Source of the DNA: Thermoanaerobaculia bacterium | GTDB lineage: Bacteria > Acidobacteriota > Thermoanaerobaculia > Gp7-AA8 | Length of the DNA stretch: 42,159 bases | Direction: 5' to 3' | Assembly: GCA_017883235.1 (NCBI GenBank) | Contig: JADGNY010000052.1 | Span: 1-42,159, forward strand | Shown: positions 8,259-15,688 of the stretch, in pieces | How the letters are laid out: each line of letters starts with the position of its first letter | Position numbering within the stretch: the first letter of the stretch is position 1 | Translations under genes and position numbers: made by a program | The notes under the pieces: generated by a model | What the model was told of the DNA's origin: nothing | Databases searched by the model: none | The model's input: only the letters and a program-made list of their open reading frames with translations

Positions 8259-8769
8259 AGGCAGTTCAACTGCCTCCGGGAGCGTGTTAACTGCATCCAG
8301 GAACGTGCTAACTGCCTCCGACAGGCAGTTTAACTGCCTCCAGGAACGTGTTAACTGCCTCCGAGAGCGTATTAACTGCCTCCGACAGGCAGTTTAACTG
8401 CCTCCGGGAGCGTGTTAACTGCCTCCAGGAGCGTGTTAACTGCCTCCGACAGGCAGTTTAACTGCCTCCGGGAGCGTATTAACTGCCTCCGAGAGGCAGT
8501 TTAACTGCCTCCGGGAGCGTGTTAACTGCCTCCGAGAGGCAGTTTGACTGCCTCCGGGAGCGTATTAACTGCCTCCAGAAGCGTGTTAACTGCCTCCGAC
8601 AGGTAGTTTAACTGCCTCCGGGAGCGTATTAACTGCCTCCAGGAGCGTGTTAACTGCCTCCGGGAGCGTATTAACTGCCTCCGGGAGCGTGTTAACTGCC
8701 TCCGGGAGCGTGTTAACTGCCTCCGAGAGCGTGTTAACTGCCTCCGAGAGGCAGTTTAACTGCCTCCTG
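8259..8769. repeat. Array of about 24 tandem 21-22 bp units
   Basis: About 24 consecutive units built on AACTGCCTCC followed either by GGGAGCGTGTT (21 bp) or by GACAGGCAGTTT (22 bp). Where the second type meets the next unit it makes the perfect 15-base palindrome GGCAGTTTAACTGCC. Variation is limited to a few positions (GG/AG/AC/AA after CTCC; GTG or GTA). There are no unique spacers, so it is not a CRISPR array. It lies between the end of the DUF1501 gene and the start of the Ig-like gene. Confidence 0.93.
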
Positions 8770-8969
8770 TTGCCGCGTTAGCGGCAAACAAGCGCGGGCG
8801 TCTCGACACCGCGCTTGCAAGCAGCAGGATGCCGAGCATCAAACGCGGGCGAGACGCCCGCGGTCCCAGGGGTTACTTCTTCAACAACCCGTTCATGTTA
8901 TCCGCAAGCCGCTTACACTCTGTCCCGGCATCGACCACCACCGCGGATGAGAGGTAACAGGGTGCCCCC
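8770..8969. other. Intergenic palindromes and a possible gene-tail relic
   Basis: Holds GCCGCGTTAGCGGC (the small palindrome also ending the 225-bp elements) and a CGGGCG..CGCCCG palindrome ending near 8872. On the minus strand about 8874-8940 reads as an open tail ending DNMNGLLKK and a stop, with CKRLAD before it. It has no start codon or ribosome site of its own and is in a different frame from the DUF1501 gene. It may be the 3' remnant of a lost gene; I am not sure. Confidence 0.35.
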
Positions 8970-10202
8970 CTACGCCAGAATCCCCTTCCACTTCGACGGC
9001 GACGTGTCGTAGCCCGGAAACACGCTCCTCAGCGACGGCACGGCGAGCTGTTTCGTCAGCAACTCCGAGAAGACATCGCGGAAGTCGGTGGTGATGGCCA
9101 GATCGCGATTCTCGTAGAGCTGCTGTGACGACAACCCCGGCCACTTACCGTACACCTTGCCGCCTTTGACGCCGCCGCCGAGGACCAGCATCACGTTGGC
9201 GTGGCCATGATCCGTTCCGCGGTTGCCGTTCTCGCGGACCGTACGGCCGAACTCCGACATCGTCACCAGCACCACGTCGCCCATGCGCGAGCCGAGGTCG
9301 CGCGTGAACGCGGCGATGGCATCGGAGAAATTGCGGAGATTGTTCGCCAACTGCCCCTGCGCGCCTCCTTCGCCGGCATGCGTGTCCCAGCCGCTGACGT
9401 CGGCGAAGGCCACCTCGAGGCCGACGTTCGATTTGATGAGCTGGGCGATCTGCCGGAGCGAGTTGCCGAGTGGGCCATTCGGATAGACGGCGCCATTCTC
9501 CGGCTGCAGCTTCTGCGGATCGGCGCTCTTGAGGATGCGCGCCACCTCGAACGATTCCTTGGCCGTCCCTCCCAGCGTTCCCGCCACCGCCTCGGCGTAC
9601 ATCGATTCGAAGCCGCCGCTGACGTTCGCGCCGCCGCGAATCCCGAACTGGCTCAGGTTCGTCATCGCCACCGCACCGGCGGAGCCCGCCAGGATGCGCG
9701 GCAGCGCCGGCGAGAGCGCCACGGCACGCAGCGGCGACACCGGCGTCCCTTTCTTCATGCCGACCGCGCGGGAGAGAAACCCATCCTCGGTCGATTTCAC
9801 GCCGGGCGTTCCCGACTCCATGAAGTCCTGCGCGTCAAAGTGCGACCGCGTCGCGTCGGGAGAGCCGGCGGCATGCACGAAGGCCGCGCTGTGATCCTTG
9901 AAGTACGGCGTCAGCGAGGCCAGCGACGGATGCAGTCCGAAGAATCCGTCGAGATCGATGGCACCGCCCGCGGCGCCGGGACGCGGCACCGCGATGGTCG
10001 GCCGCGCGTCGTAGTACGCCTTCTCGCCGAACGGAACGATGACGTTCAACCCGTCCACCGCTCCGCGCTGAAAAATCGCCACCAGCGTCTTGCTCCCCTT
10101 CGTCGTCGCGGCATTGGCCATCTTCACGAACACACTGGGAAGCAGACTGCCGCCGACGAGAGCAAGGCCGGAGGATTTGAGGAAGATTCGTCTGTCGATC
10201 AT
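8970..10202 (-). CDS. DUF1501 domain-containing Tat-exported protein
   Basis: Protein of 410 aa, alkaline phosphatase/sulfatase-like fold family DUF1501, of unknown activity. The N-terminus is a twin-arginine signal (DRRIFLKSSG, then a hydrophobic stretch to about residue 30), so it should be exported folded. Family motifs are FQRGAVDGLNVIVPFGE, DAQDFMESGTPG, SGWDTHAGEGGAQG, and the C-terminal MSEFGRTVRENGNRGTDHGH. The start at 10202 is chosen over an in-frame start at 10244 because AGGAG lies 5 bases upstream and the Tat signal begins there. It follows the DUF1800 gene by 13 bp, the standard partner order, so the two proteins probably act together in the periplasm. Confidence 0.93.
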   Translation of the reverse strand: MIDRRIFLKSSGLALVGGSLLPSVFVKMANAATTKGSKTLVAIFQRGAVDGLNVIVPFGEKAYYDARPTIAVPRPGAAGGAIDLDGFFGLHPSLASLTPYFKDHSAAFVHAAGSPDATRSHFDAQDFMESGTPGVKSTEDGFLSRAVGMKKGTPVSPLRAVALSPALPRILAGSAGAVAMTNLSQFGIRGGANVSGGFESMYAEAVAGTLGGTAKESFEVARILKSADPQKLQPENGAVYPNGPLGNSLRQIAQLIKSNVGLEVAFADVSGWDTHAGEGGAQGQLANNLRNFSDAIAAFTRDLGSRMGDVVLVTMSEFGRTVRENGNRGTDHGHANVMLVLGGGVKGGKVYGKWPGLSSQQLYENRDLAITTDFRDVFSELLTKQLAVPSLRSVFPGYDTSPSKWKGILA

Positions 10203-10215
10203 GGGGTCTCCTGGG

Positions 10216-11925
10216 TTACTGCCTCTGAAACTCCGGCGAGCCAAGAATCAGCCCGGCCACCGTCGGCAGTTGGGTGTTGTCCCACGGATCGACGGACGGT
10301 ACTTTCCGATCAACGATCCGCGATTCGACGATCCGCGATTTGATGGTGTTGCGCGTCTCCTGCGTCAGGTTGCCGCCCGTCAGCGCCAGCGCCAGCGCTT
10401 CGACGGAATGCGAGGCGTCGGCGGCCTGCCCCGCGGGGATGAGCGCCTGCATGAGCGCAACGACGTCCCCGTGCACGCCCGGCAGTTTGTTGGACGCCAG
10501 TGACAGCGCGAAATTGAGGCGATTCATCAGCGCGCCGGTATTGATCCAGACGTCGGCCTTGTCGCTGTAACCGGTCGGCGGCTGCGCGCCGTAGAGCGGC
10601 TCGCCGATCTGCTGCAACGCTCGCGCAATCGGCGCCGGATCGGTGATCTGCGCGTTCACTGCGCGCACCGCCGAGATCGTGTACTCGAACGGCGACTTGA
10701 CCTTGGCGCGATACGACGCCGGATCCCAGAATTCGGGACTCTCGATCACCGCCCGGACGGTCTGGCGGAGATCGCCGTCCGTCATCAGGAACTTCTTCGC
10801 CACGCGATCGACGAGCGCCGGCGGCGGCTCATCGGCGACGAGGCGTTGGCAGAGCTTGAGCGCTATGCGATGGGCGGTGGCCGGCTGGTGCGCAAGGACG
10901 TGGATCATCCTCTCCCCTTCCTCGATCCCGCCGCCGGGGGCGAAGCGGATGCCGAGGACGATCTTGGCGCCGGCGTCGTGCATCTGCGGCCGGAAGACGA
11001 AGGCAGCGCCCTCACCGCTGCCGTCGCGCTCCCGGCTGATCGACCAGCCGGTCAGCACGCGCGCCAGCTCGGTCACGTCCTTCTGCGTGTAACCGGCATC
11101 GACGCCGAGCGTGTGGAGCTCCATGATCTCCCGCGCGTAGTTCTCATTGAGCCCCCCCTCTTTTCCCTGGAACTGTGCGCGCTGCATCATCGCGCGGCGG
11201 CCGAAGCCGAACCGTCCGCCGAATCCGCGCTGCTGCATGACAGGACGGTTCTCCGGAGCGGCCATGGAGCGGGCGTTGTCGAGATAGAACAACATCGCCG
11301 GCGATTTCGCGGTGGCCATCAGGAGATCTTCGAAGCGCCCCCAGATATGCGGCCGGATGACATCGCGCTCGTAGCTCGTCAGCAGAAACCGGTCGAGGCC
11401 CTTTCCGGAAAAGATGTTGAAGTGATTCATCCAGAAGTCGACCATCACCTCGTTGAGCTGGCGATCGGACTCCGCGGCACGCAGGATGCGCTGCGCGACG
11501 AGCTCGTTCATCACCACCTGCGGCCGCTGGTTCATAGGAATGTCGCGCATGAGCTCGCGGCGCACCTCCTCTTTCTCCAGGTCGCCGCTCTTCCCCTCGG
11601 CATTGGCCTTCTTCCGCGCCATCAGCACCGGCTCGTAGTACGTCTTCACGATCTGCGCATTCGACAGCGTCATCGTCGGCAGAGCGGCGATGCGCGCTTC
11701 GACCGCGCGATCCGGAATCCCCTCGGGATGAAGCTGCCGTTCAATCCACCGATCGACGCCATCCTTCATCACCGCATCAACCTCCCCCGGCCGCGGCCCG
11801 AACGCCAGCCGGTTGAGCGCATGAAGAGCCCGCTGCCGGTCATTGAGTTTGCTATCCGAGGTGGTGATACCGGTGAGGAGGGCGAGGGCGATGAGTCCGG
11901 CAAGGAGTTTGGGGGCGTGGTTCAT
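10216..11925 (-). CDS. DUF1800 domain-containing protein
   Basis: Exported protein of 569 aa from the DUF1800 family, which almost always precedes a DUF1501 gene in Acidobacteriota, Planctomycetes and others. A signal peptide covers about residues 1-22 (LLAGLIALALLTGITTS). Family motifs are HALNRLAFGPRPGEVD, MVDFWMNHFNIFSGKG, NENYAREIMELHTLGVDAG and DVTELARVLTGWSI. An insertion rich in Gly, Arg and Phe (GFGGRFGFGRRAMMQ, about residues 233-247) interrupts the domain. The activity of the family is not established. It is first in a two-gene operon with DUF1501 13 bp downstream. Confidence 0.93.
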   Translation of the reverse strand: MNHAPKLLAGLIALALLTGITTSDSKLNDRQRALHALNRLAFGPRPGEVDAVMKDGVDRWIERQLHPEGIPDRAVEARIAALPTMTLSNAQIVKTYYEPVLMARKKANAEGKSGDLEKEEVRRELMRDIPMNQRPQVVMNELVAQRILRAAESDRQLNEVMVDFWMNHFNIFSGKGLDRFLLTSYERDVIRPHIWGRFEDLLMATAKSPAMLFYLDNARSMAAPENRPVMQQRGFGGRFGFGRRAMMQRAQFQGKEGGLNENYAREIMELHTLGVDAGYTQKDVTELARVLTGWSISRERDGSGEGAAFVFRPQMHDAGAKIVLGIRFAPGGGIEEGERMIHVLAHQPATAHRIALKLCQRLVADEPPPALVDRVAKKFLMTDGDLRQTVRAVIESPEFWDPASYRAKVKSPFEYTISAVRAVNAQITDPAPIARALQQIGEPLYGAQPPTGYSDKADVWINTGALMNRLNFALSLASNKLPGVHGDVVALMQALIPAGQAADASHSVEALALALTGGNLTQETRNTIKSRIVESRIVDRKVPSVDPWDNTQLPTVAGLILGSPEFQRQ

Positions 11926-11963
11926 GACCGTTGGACGGATGGCGGGGAGGTGCGTTTACCGGC

Positions 11964-12066
11964 GCGCTTGGGGTCAGGTCGAAAGTCGACAGTGCCGACG
12001 CAGGTCTGGAGAATCGTCGGCATCCCGTCTTTCGGCACTTTCGACTTTCGACCTGACCCCAAGCGC
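11964..12066. repeat. GGGGTC-type palindromic element, perfect 26-bp arms
   Basis: 11964-11989 (GCGCTTGGGGTCAGGTCGAA plus AGTCGA) is the exact complement of 12041-12066, with a second imperfect stem (GTGCCGACG / CGTCGGCA) inside. The TTGGGGTC ends resemble REP-like elements that in other genomes accompany REP-associated tyrosine transposases; no such gene is present here. It lies just upstream of the HicB-like gene, where a HicA toxin gene would be expected. Confidence 0.8.
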
Positions 12067-12102
12067 CACCCGAGCTGAATCTTCTTGACTTACACTCATG
12101 AG

Positions 12103-12546
12103 ATGGATACCGCGCTGCAGTACGTCGCCTATGTGCGTAAGGAGGGGCGTCGGCATCTGATCGAGTTCCCTGACGCCCCCGGCTGTCAGACCTTCGCGGA
12201 TCGCGAGGCACACATCTACTCGAATGCCAAGGAGGCGATCGAGGGATGGATCGAGGCCCACCTCGTGGAAGGGACGGACTTGCCGCATAGGCACCGGCCG
12301 CCGAAGGCAAATGAACGGCGCGTCCAAATCACGATTTCTCCCAAGCTGGTTCTTGCCTTGCAGTTCCGATCCATGCGAAGTGAGCGGGGCTGGAGCCAGG
12401 CCGAAATCGCGAAGCGCGTCGGTGTCTCGCAACAGCAGATCGCCAAGCTCGAAGATTCTGATGCAAATCCTACAATCGAGACGATCATGAAGGTTGCCCG
12501 TGCGTTCGACATGGACCTTCTCGTCAGTTTCAAGAAGATCGCCTGA
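12103..12546 (+). CDS. HicB-like antitoxin fused to an XRE-type helix-turn-helix domain
   Basis: Protein of 147 aa. Residues about 1-65 are a HicB partial RNase-H-like fold (YVAYVRKEGRRHLIEFPDAP, then GCQTF and AIEGWIEAHL). Residues about 85-145 are an XRE HTH (RGWSQAEIAKRVGVSQQQI, AKLEDSDANPTIETI). This is the usual architecture of HTH-bearing HicB antitoxins, which neutralise the HicA mRNA interferase and repress the operon. I chose the ATG at 12103; a TTG at 12085 would add six residues. No HicA (about 60 aa, dsRBD-like) is found on either side: upstream is a palindromic element and downstream a repeat region. It is therefore an orphan antitoxin or a stand-alone regulator. Confidence 0.85.
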   Translation: MDTALQYVAYVRKEGRRHLIEFPDAPGCQTFADREAHIYSNAKEAIEGWIEAHLVEGTDLPHRHRPPKANERRVQITISPKLVLALQFRSMRSERGWSQAEIAKRVGVSQQQIAKLEDSDANPTIETIMKVARAFDMDLLVSFKKIA

Positions 12547-12954
12547 GCTGAGCGGTGGCCGTGCGGCGGGCGGGACTCGTATCTCGAAATCACTTAACGG
12601 AGCACGGTTTTGGGACAGCCTCGTCCGCTAGGTTGATTTTCCAGATACCACCCCAGAACGGGGCCCGCGCACGTCCTCGGGCTAGCCGCGTCGGGGGTAT
12701 GAAGCCCTCTCGATGCGCTCGGCCCGAAGCAAGATCTGCCGTCACACCCCGACGGATAACCGCGCCATGCCCACAACTGGAATGAGCCCACCCATTGGAC
12801 TGGAACGTGTTACGATCAATTCAGTCACGAGCCCATTCGCCCGTTATCCGTCACGGTGTGGTATTCGCCATGAGGGAGGGCGGCACGGGCCTGGGCTCAA
12901 TAATGAGTTGGGCCGCGGAAGCTACGTCGCGGCTTGTAGAGATATCATCGTCGT
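12547..12954. other. Intergenic region with palindrome copy i and a hairpin
   Basis: No gene can be supported here. 12572-12595 and 12630-12654 are the diverged arms of the repeat also at 14131-14212 and 14907-14980 (CGTATCT..AAATCACTT / GGTTGATTTTCCAGATACC). At about 12830-12890 GAGCCCA..GCCCGT faces ACGGGC..TGGGCTC as a hairpin, followed by GTTGGGC (12907-12913). That heptamer fits the integron R-box consensus GTTRRRY and could be the left edge of the next gene cassette, but no convincing left half of an attC site is visible. Confidence 0.45.
12572..12654. repeat. Palindromic element (GGTCGTATCTGGAAA family), copy i
   Basis: Inverted arms 12572-12595 and 12630-12654, the most diverged of three copies in this region. 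The interior contains TTTTGGGACAGC, the complement of the GCTGTCC(C/A)AAA motif repeated at 14409, 14516 and 14641. Confidence 0.6.
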
Positions 12955-13518
12955 ATGGCCTCTCGCAAACACACTAACACTAGTGACGCCCGTCAAAAGC
13001 CAACGTTGCCGAAAGGCGCTAAGGGGTCATCAGCAGCTGAGTTGGCTCCTATTCGATGGATCCGAATGCATCAGAAGACGCGGGAATGGACTAGACGTGT
13101 GCGCCGCTCCGAAGGACTGAAGCACGACTGGGTTGTTCGCCTCGACGACTACGAAGCCGCGGAGTACCTCGGATTGCCTATACGACGATTCCGTAAATTA
13201 GTGGAGAAAGGTGCGCTTCGGTTCTGGCCGGACACGCGACTCTTCGACGTCAATGAATTGCAGGAATACGTGCTCGCGCAAGCGGAGACACCAGAGCAGC
13301 GGCGCGAAACGGTTCTTCGCCGCGTCCGCTGGGAGGCTCATGATCTGGAGAAGTATCCCCTCAGTTTTCGCATCGCAATCATTGAAGACTTCGCGAAAGT
13401 GTGGGAGCAGCTTGCCGAACGGTTTCGAGACGACGGTCTTCCAGAAGAAGGGTCTGCGGTCCGTGCGATTATCAGGCAGGCGCGCCGGAGCCTCCGCGAG
13501 GCGTCGACCCCAAACTAG
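12955..13518 (+). CDS. Putative winged-helix (excisionase-type) DNA-binding protein
   Basis: Protein of 187 aa; no family name is certain. Residues about 60-105 look like a MerR/excisionase-type HTH: VVRLDDYEAAEYLGLPIRRF, then a recognition-wing-like RFWPDTRLFDVNELQEYV. The first 30 residues are polar and basic. The C-terminal half is charged and helical with many Arg and Glu (KVWEQLAERFRDD). It is followed 10 bp later by an attC-like site (13528-13632), as expected if the gene is an integron cassette. GTTGGGC at 12907-12913 would be its 5' edge and GACCAAC at 13528-13534 its R'' box; these agree at six of seven positions. Codon usage is less GC3-biased than in the flanking housekeeping genes. 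Confidence 0.7.
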   Translation: MASRKHTNTSDARQKPTLPKGAKGSSAAELAPIRWIRMHQKTREWTRRVRRSEGLKHDWVVRLDDYEAAEYLGLPIRRFRKLVEKGALRFWPDTRLFDVNELQEYVLAQAETPEQRRETVLRRVRWEAHDLEKYPLSFRIAIIEDFAKVWEQLAERFRDDGLPEEGSAVRAIIRQARRSLREASTPN

Positions 13519-13527
13519 CGGTCTGTG

Positions 13528-13632
13528 GACCAACTAGCGCCTGCAGCGGACGCGCCCGCTTGGTTGCCGCATCGGAAGTGCAATACCATAGCGCGTCGCG
13601 GGCCAAGCCGCTGAGGCGCAGGTCCGTTGGGA
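13528..13632 (+). other. attC-like integron recombination site 1
   Basis: Two half-sites pair as in an attC. GCGCCT (13537-13542) pairs with AGGCGC (13614-13619) and CAGCGG (13544-13549) with CCGCTG (13608-13613), leaving G13543 as a single bulged base on one side. CCAAC (13530-13534) pairs with GTTGG (13626-13630), with unpaired spacers TA and AGGTCC between. R' reads GTTGGGA against the consensus GTTRRRY. It lies directly between two co-oriented small genes, 9 bases before the next ATG. The fold is seen in the sequence; the integron assignment rests on known attC architecture. Confidence 0.65.
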
Positions 13633-13641
13633 ATTTGAGAG

Positions 13642-14067
13642 ATGCTCTCGTCTAAAGACACGAAGCAACGAACTGCCAGCGATCGCCGCTTTCTAAAGAG
13701 AGTAAACGCGGTTGCCGTCACAAAGGACGAAGTGCTTGAATTGGCCCGTGAGTCTGGCGACTTGCGACCGGAACATCGTGACTTTGAGGGGTTGACGATC
13801 ACCGCAATCCGGCTTCACCCCGGAAATGTGGAGAAGGTGAACGCGCTCATGTATCGCTTCGAGGCGTTGGCTCGCCTGGTGGAGTCGCCAGTCATGAGAG
13901 GCTGGACCTATCCAACCACCCCAGATGGTGCAACTTGGACGAGCGAGCCCGTATTCGCGGCCACTGCCGTGCAGCCGGTCATCCTGATTGACGGGAAACC
14001 ATCGTTCGAACCCGAGTCGTTTTCTCAGAAGGTTCTTGAGCTTGCAGAGGCTGTTGAAGAGTCGTGA
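13642..14067 (+). CDS. Hypothetical protein, probable gene-cassette protein
   Basis: Protein of 141 aa that I do not recognise. It is soluble, with no signal or membrane segment. A basic N-terminal 30 residues (KDTKQRTASDRRFLKRVNAV) are followed by a mixed alpha/beta region (DFEGLTITAIRLHPGNVEKV; ALMYRFEALARLVES). It starts 9 bases after the R' box of attC-like site 1, typical of cassette genes with a short leader. A matching R'' box (TCCCAAC) for its own attC was not found downstream, where palindromic copy ii begins within about 65 bp; its attC may have been destroyed. Confidence 0.65.
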   Translation: MLSSKDTKQRTASDRRFLKRVNAVAVTKDEVLELARESGDLRPEHRDFEGLTITAIRLHPGNVEKVNALMYRFEALARLVESPVMRGWTYPTTPDGATWTSEPVFAATAVQPVILIDGKPSFEPESFSQKVLELAEAVEES

Positions 14068-14130
14068 TTCAGTTCTTGCGGAGGTCTCTCAAGCACACCT
14101 GGGCAAGCGCCATCGGCCCAATGAAGGGTG

Positions 14131-14212
14131 AAGTTGGGGTCGTTTCTGGAAACGCAACTTAACGCGCGGCTGACGATCCGGACAGTTGATCTTCCAGATG
14201 CGACCCCAACTT
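14131..14212. repeat. Palindromic element, copy ii
   Basis: Arms 14131-14160 and 14183-14212 begin AAGTTGGGGTCGTTTCTGG and end with its near complement. Same family as copies at 12572 and 14907. It ends 2 bases before the GAGGAGG ribosome site of the following zinc-ribbon gene. Confidence 0.8.
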
Positions 14213-14225
14213 AACGAGGAGGCTA

Positions 14226-14453
14226 ATGATGGCCCTTGGCAAGTGTCCTGAGTGCGAGGGCAAAGTGTCCACTACGGCGCCTGCTTGCCCGCACTGTGGA
14301 AACACGCAATTCCTAGTTCGCACTGGCAAACTCGTCCAGGAGAAATGCGAACGGTGTCGCGGCTCCGGGACATGGTGTACGGATTTCAGCAAATACAGAT
14401 GTGATCTCACTGCTGTCCAAAACAGCGCGGAAACGCCCAAAATATCTTTGTAA
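14226..14453 (+). CDS. Small zinc-ribbon protein, apparently truncated
   Basis: Protein of 75 aa. Two CxxC knuckles (CPEC near residue 8, CPHC near residue 21) form a zinc ribbon. They are followed by CERCRGSG (about residues 39-46), which matches the DnaJ-type CxxCxGxG repeat. A second CxxCxGxG would be expected after KYRCDL, but the sequence runs instead into repeat DNA containing CTGTCCAAAACA, and the frame ends after TAVQNSAETPKISL. GAGGAGG is well placed 5 bases before the ATG at 14226; a second ATG follows at 14229. I infer that the original 3' end was replaced. Function unknown; zinc ribbons of this type usually bind RNA, DNA or protein partners. Confidence 0.65.
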   Translation: MMALGKCPECEGKVSTTAPACPHCGNTQFLVRTGKLVQEKCERCRGSGTWCTDFSKYRCDLTAVQNSAETPKISL

Positions 14454-14684
14454 GTCGTTGAAAACACGCGCACCGACGCGGTCAGCTGAAACGACACCCC
14501 CTCGTCGGCTCTGATGCTGTCCAAAACACGGAGCAACCTCGACCCGAAGCGAAGGGTCGCGCTAAGTCACTTGAAAGATGAGTGTTCACGCCGGTTTCCC
14601 GGTAGTCTGCCGCGCCAGAAGGCTGTTCACGAGAGAGAGATGCTGTCCCAAACACCGTTTCGCGAAAGCTGTTTTGGACAGGTG
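14409..14684. repeat. Repeated TGCTGTCCAAAACA motifs with a hairpin
   Basis: The motif (T/A)GCTGTCC(A/C)AAACA occurs at about 14409, 14516 and 14641, and inverted at 14668-14684 (AGCTGTTTTGGACAGG). The last direct copy and the inverted copy form a stem around TTTCGCGAAA. The first copy coincides with the point where the zinc-ribbon gene loses its expected second cysteine repeat. Confidence 0.6.
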
Positions 14685-14832
14685 TGATGTGATCTGTGCC
14701 ATGGTACGGGGCAACGACAGGTAGCTGAACTCAAAGACCAACGGGATGGCTCTCTCCACTTCGAGCGTTAAAGGTGACCACGGCGTCGGAAGGTTCATCG
14801 ACCTCGTTCGCTAGAACGGATGACAACGCGGC
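14454..14832. other. Intergenic, no supported gene
   Basis: Apart from the TGCTGTCCAAAACA motifs I see no gene. Open frames here are short, lack ribosome sites and resemble nothing I know. The stretch has lower GC than the flanking regions and probably consists of decayed sequence. Confidence 0.5.
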
Positions 14833-15063
14833 GCGTAACTCTTGCGGCTGCACCCGACGCGAACCGCCGCGCCGTCATGTCGAGAGCTAGCCTTCAGGGG
14901 TCGCGGAGTTGGGGTCGTATCTGGAAAATCAACTTAGCGGATGAACGTTAGGTTGATTTTCCAGATACGACCCCCAACTTCACTCGAGTCGCAACTTGCC
15001 GCATCGCGAGTGCGGTACTATTTCGCGTGCGGCTCCAGGCCGGTGAGCTTGGGTCCGTTAGCC
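14833..15063 (+). other. attC-like site 2, interrupted by a palindromic element
   Basis: Left half: GCGTAAC (14833-14839) then GCT-G-CACC (14847-14854). Right half: GGTG-AGC (15042-15048), then GTTAGCC (15057-15063). GCT/AGC and CACC/GGTG pair with G14850 bulged, as in site 1. The inner right half (TTGCCGCATCGCGAGTGC) closely resembles the interior of site 1 (TTGCCGCATCGGAAGTGC). Palindromic copy iii (14907-14980) lies between the halves; without it the site would be about 155 bp, within the usual attC range. The next ATG is 14 bases after the R' box. Confidence 0.5.
14907..14980. repeat. Palindromic element, copy iii
   Basis: Arms 14907-14935 and 14950-14980 are nearly perfect complements (AGTTGGGGTCGTATCTGG...CCAGATACGACCCC) around a 14-base loop. 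It is the best-preserved copy of the family and sits inside attC-like site 2. Confidence 0.85.
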
Positions 15064-15077
15064 TGTCGGAACTTCCC

Positions 15078-15683
15078 ATGTCGCAGAATCCAAATCCGAG
15101 CGGAATCATCGGCGCATTCACCGAAGAACTCGGTGAACTCAACAAGATCCTCAGCGACCGAGGCCTGACGGACTTTGTCGCTCGTGTATTCATCCGAACG
15201 CTGTTTTCTATTTTCGACGGATACGCGTTCTACGTGAAGCAACTCGCCTTGGGAGGCGCGGCAGCCGCCGGAATCACCTTCACGCAGTCGGAACTCGAAA
15301 TCCTAACAGAGCTAAGAAACGCAAAAGATCGACACGGCAACCCTGAAACACGTCCCAAAATCGTTCCCACGCGCGAGAACTTGACCATGGCGCTGAAATC
15401 CTACGCGCGTGTTCGGGGATCGGTGTCCCCACTTCCAAACAGCGCGCTCCCCGCGGAGTTCAAATGCGCTTCGGACGCCCGGAACCGCATCACGCACCCG
15501 AAACAGGTATCGGACTTCGCCATTTCTGCTTCCGAGCGCCAGGCAATCGGTGACCTCCTCATCTGGTGGCGCAGCGTCATGGAGTGGGTGAACGACGAGG
15601 AGCTTCGGTATCTCGAAGTTGTCAAACGGCGTATCGACGAATCCGCACAAGCCATGATAGAAAAGTTTCGTTCCAAGCTCTGA
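15078..15683 (+). CDS. HEPN-like protein, probable gene-cassette protein
   Basis: All-helical soluble protein of 201 aa. Near the C-terminus RNRITHPK (residues 135-142) carries Arg-x4-His, the catalytic pattern of HEPN ribonucleases, followed by a long helix (AIGDLLIWWRSVMEWV). The N-terminal helix RVFIRTLFSIFDGYAFYVKQ also fits HEPN-type four-helix bundles. HEPN proteins cut RNA in toxin, abortive-infection and CRISPR systems. The ATG at 15078 is preferred over an upstream GTG at 15027, which would lie inside the attC-like R box. GTTAGCC at 15057-15063 in front and GGCTAAC at 15689-15695 just behind the stop are exact complements, as required for the two ends of one integron cassette. The HEPN call is from motif only. 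Confidence 0.65.
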   Translation: MSQNPNPSGIIGAFTEELGELNKILSDRGLTDFVARVFIRTLFSIFDGYAFYVKQLALGGAAAAGITFTQSELEILTELRNAKDRHGNPETRPKIVPTRENLTMALKSYARVRGSVSPLPNSALPAEFKCASDARNRITHPKQVSDFAISASERQAIGDLLIWWRSVMEWVNDEELRYLEVVKRRIDESAQAMIEKFRSKL

Positions 15684-15688
15684 CCGAG

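Noticed and set aside
8259-8769. CRISPR array
   Set aside because: Units are contiguous with no unique spacers, and no cas genes are nearby.
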